DNA of 64,000 bases. It comes from JAYPWI01 sp038135065 (GTDB lineage Bacteria; Actinomycetota; Acidimicrobiia; Acidimicrobiales; Poriferisodalaceae). The stretch covers positions 1 to 64,000 of the forward strand of contig JAYPWI010000003.1 in assembly GCA_038135065.1 (NCBI GenBank), read 5' to 3'. Position 1 is the stretch's first letter; every line of letters begins with the position of its first letter. Shown here piece after piece: positions 61,065-64,000 of the stretch. The position numbers and the translations under genes are program-made. The notes under the pieces are model-generated. The model saw only the letters and a program-made list of their open reading frames with translations. It made no database searches and was not told the origin of the DNA.

Positions 61065-62404
61065 GACCCGGGCTCCTCGACCCCGGCCGCTCGCTCGTCC
61101 TGCCTCTCCTGGCCCCCGCGACCCCCCTGCACCGCCTCGAGGCGCCGGGCGACCTCTGCCTCGTAACCGTGGGCACTGGGTAGGTAGTACCGGGTCGGGC
61201 CGAGGTCCTCCGGCAGGTACTGCTGCTCCACCCAACCAGTCGGGTGGTCGTGGGGGTAGTCGTAGCCCTCCCCATGGCCCAGGCCCGAGGCCCCCCGATA
61301 GTGGGCGTCGCGCAGGTGGCGGGGAACAGACCTGCCCTTCCCGGCCCGCACGTCGGCCGTCGCCTGGTCGATGGCCGTGGTTGCTGTATTGGATTTGGGT
61401 GCAGTGGCCAGGTGGATGACGGCCTGGGACAGGTTCAGCCGGGCTTCAGGCAACCCGACGAACTCGACGGCCCGGGCTGCCGCATCGGCTACCAACAAAG
61501 CGAGGGGATCGGCCATCCCGACATCCTCCGAAGCCAAGATGACCAAGCGGCGCGCGATGAAGCGAGCATCCTCTCCGGCCTCGAGCATGCGGGCCAGCCA
61601 GTAGAGCCCGGCATCGGGGTCCGAACCCCGGATCGACTTGATGAATGCAGAAATGACGTCGTAGTGCTCGTCGTCACCGTACCGATGGGCTCGCGCGTCC
61701 AGGGCGGCTTCAGCATGTTCCAGGGTGACCTCCCCGCCTGCTCCCCCAGCCAGCACCACGGCCATCTCGAGAGCAGTCAGGGCCCGGCGACCGTCGCCGT
61801 CGGCCCGTTCAGCCAGATGGGCCGCTGCGTCCGCAGCCAGGGTCACCCCTTCGAGATCGGCGCCACGTTCCAGCAGGCCAACCACTGCCCGGGAGTCGAG
61901 CGGTTCCAGACGAAATAGGTTCGACCGAGACAACAGGGGGGCGTTGACCTCGAAGAACGGGTTTTCGGTGGTTGCTCCGATCAGCACGAGGAGGCCCTCC
62001 TCGACCGAGGGCAGCAGGGCGTCCTGCTGACTCTTGTTGAAGCGATGCACCTCGTCGAGAAACAGGATCGTGCCGGTCCCTTGCTCACCGAGACGCTGAC
62101 GGGCGCCCTCGATCACCACCCTCACGTCCTTCACCGAGGCGGAGACCGCGCTGAGGGTGGCGAAGTGCTTCGATGTGTGACGGGCGATGAGGCGGGCCAG
62201 GGTGGTCTTGCCACAACCGGGAGGCCCCCACAGGACGATCGAGGTCAAGCGATCGGCCTCGATCAGGACCCGTAGTGGCGCCCCATGGCCCAGCAGGTGT
62301 TCCTGACCCACGACATCGTCGAGGCGTCGGGGGCGGAGTCGAGCGGCCAAGGGCCCGCGCCGGGCCAACGCATCTTCGGCGGCAGCGGAAAAAAGATCGG
62401 CCAC
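61061..62404 (-). CDS. rarA: Replication-associated recombination protein A (AAA ATPase)
   Basis: Clamp-loader-like AAA+ ATPase of the RarA/MgsA/WRNIP1 family, acting at stalled forks (447 aa). LAARLRPRRLDDVVGQEHLLG, Walker A GPPGCGKTTLARLIA, Walker B ILFLDEVHRFNKSQQD, sensor ATTENPFFEVN, and C-terminal tetramer domain (AFIKSIRGSDPDAGLYWLARM). GTG start with a TAGCCT box 6 nt upstream. 27 bp after aspS. Confidence 0.96.
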   Translation of the reverse strand: MADLFSAAAEDALARRGPLAARLRPRRLDDVVGQEHLLGHGAPLRVLIEADRLTSIVLWGPPGCGKTTLARLIARHTSKHFATLSAVSASVKDVRVVIEGARQRLGEQGTGTILFLDEVHRFNKSQQDALLPSVEEGLLVLIGATTENPFFEVNAPLLSRSNLFRLEPLDSRAVVGLLERGADLEGVTLAADAAAHLAERADGDGRRALTALEMAVVLAGGAGGEVTLEHAEAALDARAHRYGDDEHYDVISAFIKSIRGSDPDAGLYWLARMLEAGEDARFIARRLVILASEDVGMADPLALLVADAAARAVEFVGLPEARLNLSQAVIHLATAPKSNTATTAIDQATADVRAGKGRSVPRHLRDAHYRGASGLGHGEGYDYPHDHPTGWVEQQYLPEDLGPTRYYLPSAHGYEAEVARRLEAVQGGRGGQERQDERAAGVEEPGS

Positions 62405-62410
62405 CGGATC

Positions 62411-62416
62411 AGGCTA
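62411..62416 (-). promoter_or_regulatory. Candidate leaderless -10 box (TAGCCT)
   Basis: On the minus strand TAGCCT lies 6 nt before the rarA GTG, in the 27-bp gap after aspS. Confidence 0.5.
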
Positions 62417-62431
62417 CGTCCCGACCGCGAG

Positions 62432-64000
62432 TCAGCGGGCCGTGGGCCGCAATCGGAGACCGAGCTCGTCGAGCTGGGCCGCTTCGATGGCCGTCGGCGC
62501 ATTGGTCAAGGGATCGGCGCCAGACTGGCTCTTGGGGAACGCAATTACCTCGCGGATGTTTTCCTCACCCGACAGCAGGGCGGCCAGGCGGTCGATCCCG
62601 AAGGCAAAGCCGGCGTGGGGAGGCGCCCCGTACCGGAAGGCGTCGAGGAGGAAGCCGAATTTGGTTTGGGCCTCTTCCGAGCCGATCCCCAACAAGGAGA
62701 AAATCTGCTGCTGGACATCTCGGCGATGGATACGGACGCTGCCCGATCCGAGCTCCCATCCGTTGAGCACGAGGTCGTAGGCCTGTGATCGCACCTCGAG
62801 CAGGGCCGTTGCGTCGCCACCCTGGTCGAGCAGGTGGAGATCATCAGGGTGGGGCATCGTGAAGGGATGGTGGGCGGGAACCGGATTCCCCGCCTCGTCG
62901 ACGTCTTCGAACAACGGGAAGTCGACCACCCAGAGAAAGTGGAAGCCACCTTCGTTGACCGGCGGGCGGCCCAACTCGAGACGCAACAGGCCGAGCACGT
63001 GGACCACGGTGCGCCAGCGATCGGCGACCACGTAGCAGATGTCGCCCTCCTGGGCGTCCAACGCCTCGAGCACTCCGCTGATCTCGGCCTCGGACATGAA
63101 CTTGGCTACTGGTGAGGACACCTGACCGTCGGCCTCCACCTTCATCCAGACCAGACCCTTGGCGCCGTAGCTCTTCGCCTTGTCGGTCAGCTGATCGAGC
63201 TGGTTCCGACCGATCTGGGCACCGCCGGGCATCCGTATGCCCTTGATGCAGGGCGCCTTGAAGGCGTTGAACTCGGTCGCCGCGAAGACCTCCGTGAGGT
63301 CGACCAACTCGAGCCCGAACCGAACGTCGGGCTTGTCGGAGCCGAAGCGATTCATCGCCTCCAACCAGGTCATCTCATCGAAGGAATCGGGCCGCACCCC
63401 GGTGACGGCCTCGGCCGCTGCAGCCACTGCGTCGGACACCACCGCCCGCACGTCGCTGCCGTCAGCGAAGCTCATCTCCATATCCAGCTGGGTGAATTCG
63501 AATTGGCGGTCGGCCCGAAGATCCTCGTCACGCATGCAGCGAGCGATCTGGTAGTAGCGATCGACACCGCCCACCATGCACAGTTGCTTGAAGAGCTGCG
63601 GGCTCTGCGGGAGGGCGTAGAACGTACCCGGATGCAAGCGGCTGGGAACGACGAAGTCCCTCGCCCCTTCGGGGGTCGAGGCGATCAACATCGGCGTCTC
63701 GACCTCGACGAACTCCTGCGCTTCCATGGCCGCCCGAATGGCCGAGTTGACCCGGGCCCTGGTGCGGAGGTTGTGCTGCATCCGTCCGGTCCGCAGATCG
63801 AGGTACCGATGGCGGATCCGAATCGTCTCGTCGACGTCCACCCGACCGTCGATCTGGAACGGGGGCGGCTCGGCCGGTGAGATGACCTCGACGCTCGCCT
63901 CACCAATCTCGATCTCACCCGTTCCGAGATCCTGGTTGACGGTGTCGGCAGGTCGAGCCCGGACCACACCGGTCACTGCGAGGACGTACTCGTTGCGAAG
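62432..64000 (-). CDS. aspS: Aspartate-tRNA ligase, C-terminal part (partial)
   Basis: Class II aspartyl-tRNA synthetase. The frame is open to the window edge at 64000, so the start and part of the N-terminal anticodon-binding OB fold are missing; 522 residues are seen. Motif 2 region FKQLCMVGGVDRYYQIARCMRDEDLRADRQFEF, the bacterial GAD insertion domain (about 275-400), and motif 3 GFAFGIDRLAALLSGEENIREVIAFPK. The GTG at 63976 is internal. It starts the long minus-strand run in the window. Confidence 0.96.
   Translation of the reverse strand, partial: LRNEYVLAVTGVVRARPADTVNQDLGTGEIEIGEASVEVISPAEPPPFQIDGRVDVDETIRIRHRYLDLRTGRMQHNLRTRARVNSAIRAAMEAQEFVEVETPMLIASTPEGARDFVVPSRLHPGTFYALPQSPQLFKQLCMVGGVDRYYQIARCMRDEDLRADRQFEFTQLDMEMSFADGSDVRAVVSDAVAAAAEAVTGVRPDSFDEMTWLEAMNRFGSDKPDVRFGLELVDLTEVFAATEFNAFKAPCIKGIRMPGGAQIGRNQLDQLTDKAKSYGAKGLVWMKVEADGQVSSPVAKFMSEAEISGVLEALDAQEGDICYVVADRWRTVVHVLGLLRLELGRPPVNEGGFHFLWVVDFPLFEDVDEAGNPVPAHHPFTMPHPDDLHLLDQGGDATALLEVRSQAYDLVLNGWELGSGSVRIHRRDVQQQIFSLLGIGSEEAQTKFGFLLDAFRYGAPPHAGFAFGIDRLAALLSGEENIREVIAFPKSQSGADPLTNAPTAIEAAQLDELGLRLRPTAR

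Overview
The window is a high-GC chromosomal segment from an actinobacterium. The class Acidimicrobiia is my best guess, inferred from gene order and content rather than from any search. The evidence is an actinobacterial integration host factor (mihF) upstream of gmk, the order pyrR-pyrB-pyrC-carA-carB-pyrD-pyrF-mihF-gmk-rpoZ-coaBC-metK-priA-def-fmt-rsmB and aspS-rarA-alaS-ruvX-mltG-aroE, a LexA box of Gram-positive type, luciferase-like (probably F420/FMN) oxidoreductases, and frequent GTG starts. Two runs of N (34971-34980 and 40413-40513) show it is a draft or metagenome scaffold. I found no rRNA, tRNA, CRISPR, IS element or prophage. No gene-free stretch exceeds about 230 bases.

Layout. 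1-3323: end of gltB and all of gltD (ammonia assimilation). 3344-8546: accessory catabolic genes (Zn amidohydrolase, SnoaL-like, PhyH dioxygenase, RidA-like, two luciferase-like oxidoreductases). 8597-10887: an AlkB2-like oxygenase, a 78-residue SepF-domain protein, an unknown protein under a LexA (SOS) box, and a 2-hydroxyacid dehydrogenase. 10903-16503 (minus): infC-rpmI-rplT-trmH-pheS-pheT. 16639-22487: a small conserved protein, then (minus) a MoaB/Mog-like gene, ribD-ribE-ribBA, hisG and an M15 peptidase. 22564-26952: a second accessory patch (CopD-like membrane protein, dienoyl-CoA isomerase, metallo-beta-lactamase hydrolase, acetyltransferase, amidohydrolase, phosphoesterase).

26982-64000 is one long minus-strand run of housekeeping genes. 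Read in transcription order it gives aspS, rarA, two envelope-type small proteins, alaS, ruvX, mltG and aroE. A type IV pilus block follows (pilT, pilC, pilA, pilD, a pilM-pilN fusion, pilO, and a gene in the pilP position). Then come aroB, aroQ, pepQ, efp, nusB, the pyrimidine operon from pyrR to pyrF, mihF, gmk, rpoZ, coaBC, metK, priA, def, fmt and rsmB. Many neighbours overlap as ATGA or GTGA, so translational coupling is likely.

Most worth a second look: (i) a recurring TANNNT box 6-8 nt before the start codon of at least 16 genes, suggesting widespread leaderless transcription; (ii) a perfect LexA box over the promoter of an unknown 113-residue protein beside a minimal SepF-domain protein and an AlkB2-like repair enzyme; (iii) a dihydroorotase that has lost its metal-binding HxH; (iv) a PyrR binding loop with the textbook CNGNGA hexaloop in front of pyrR, plus a perfect 20-bp palindrome inside it; (v) a PilM-PilN fusion and a PilT with an MshEN-like front domain, in a pilus locus occupying the place where aroC-aroK often sit and lacking pilB.
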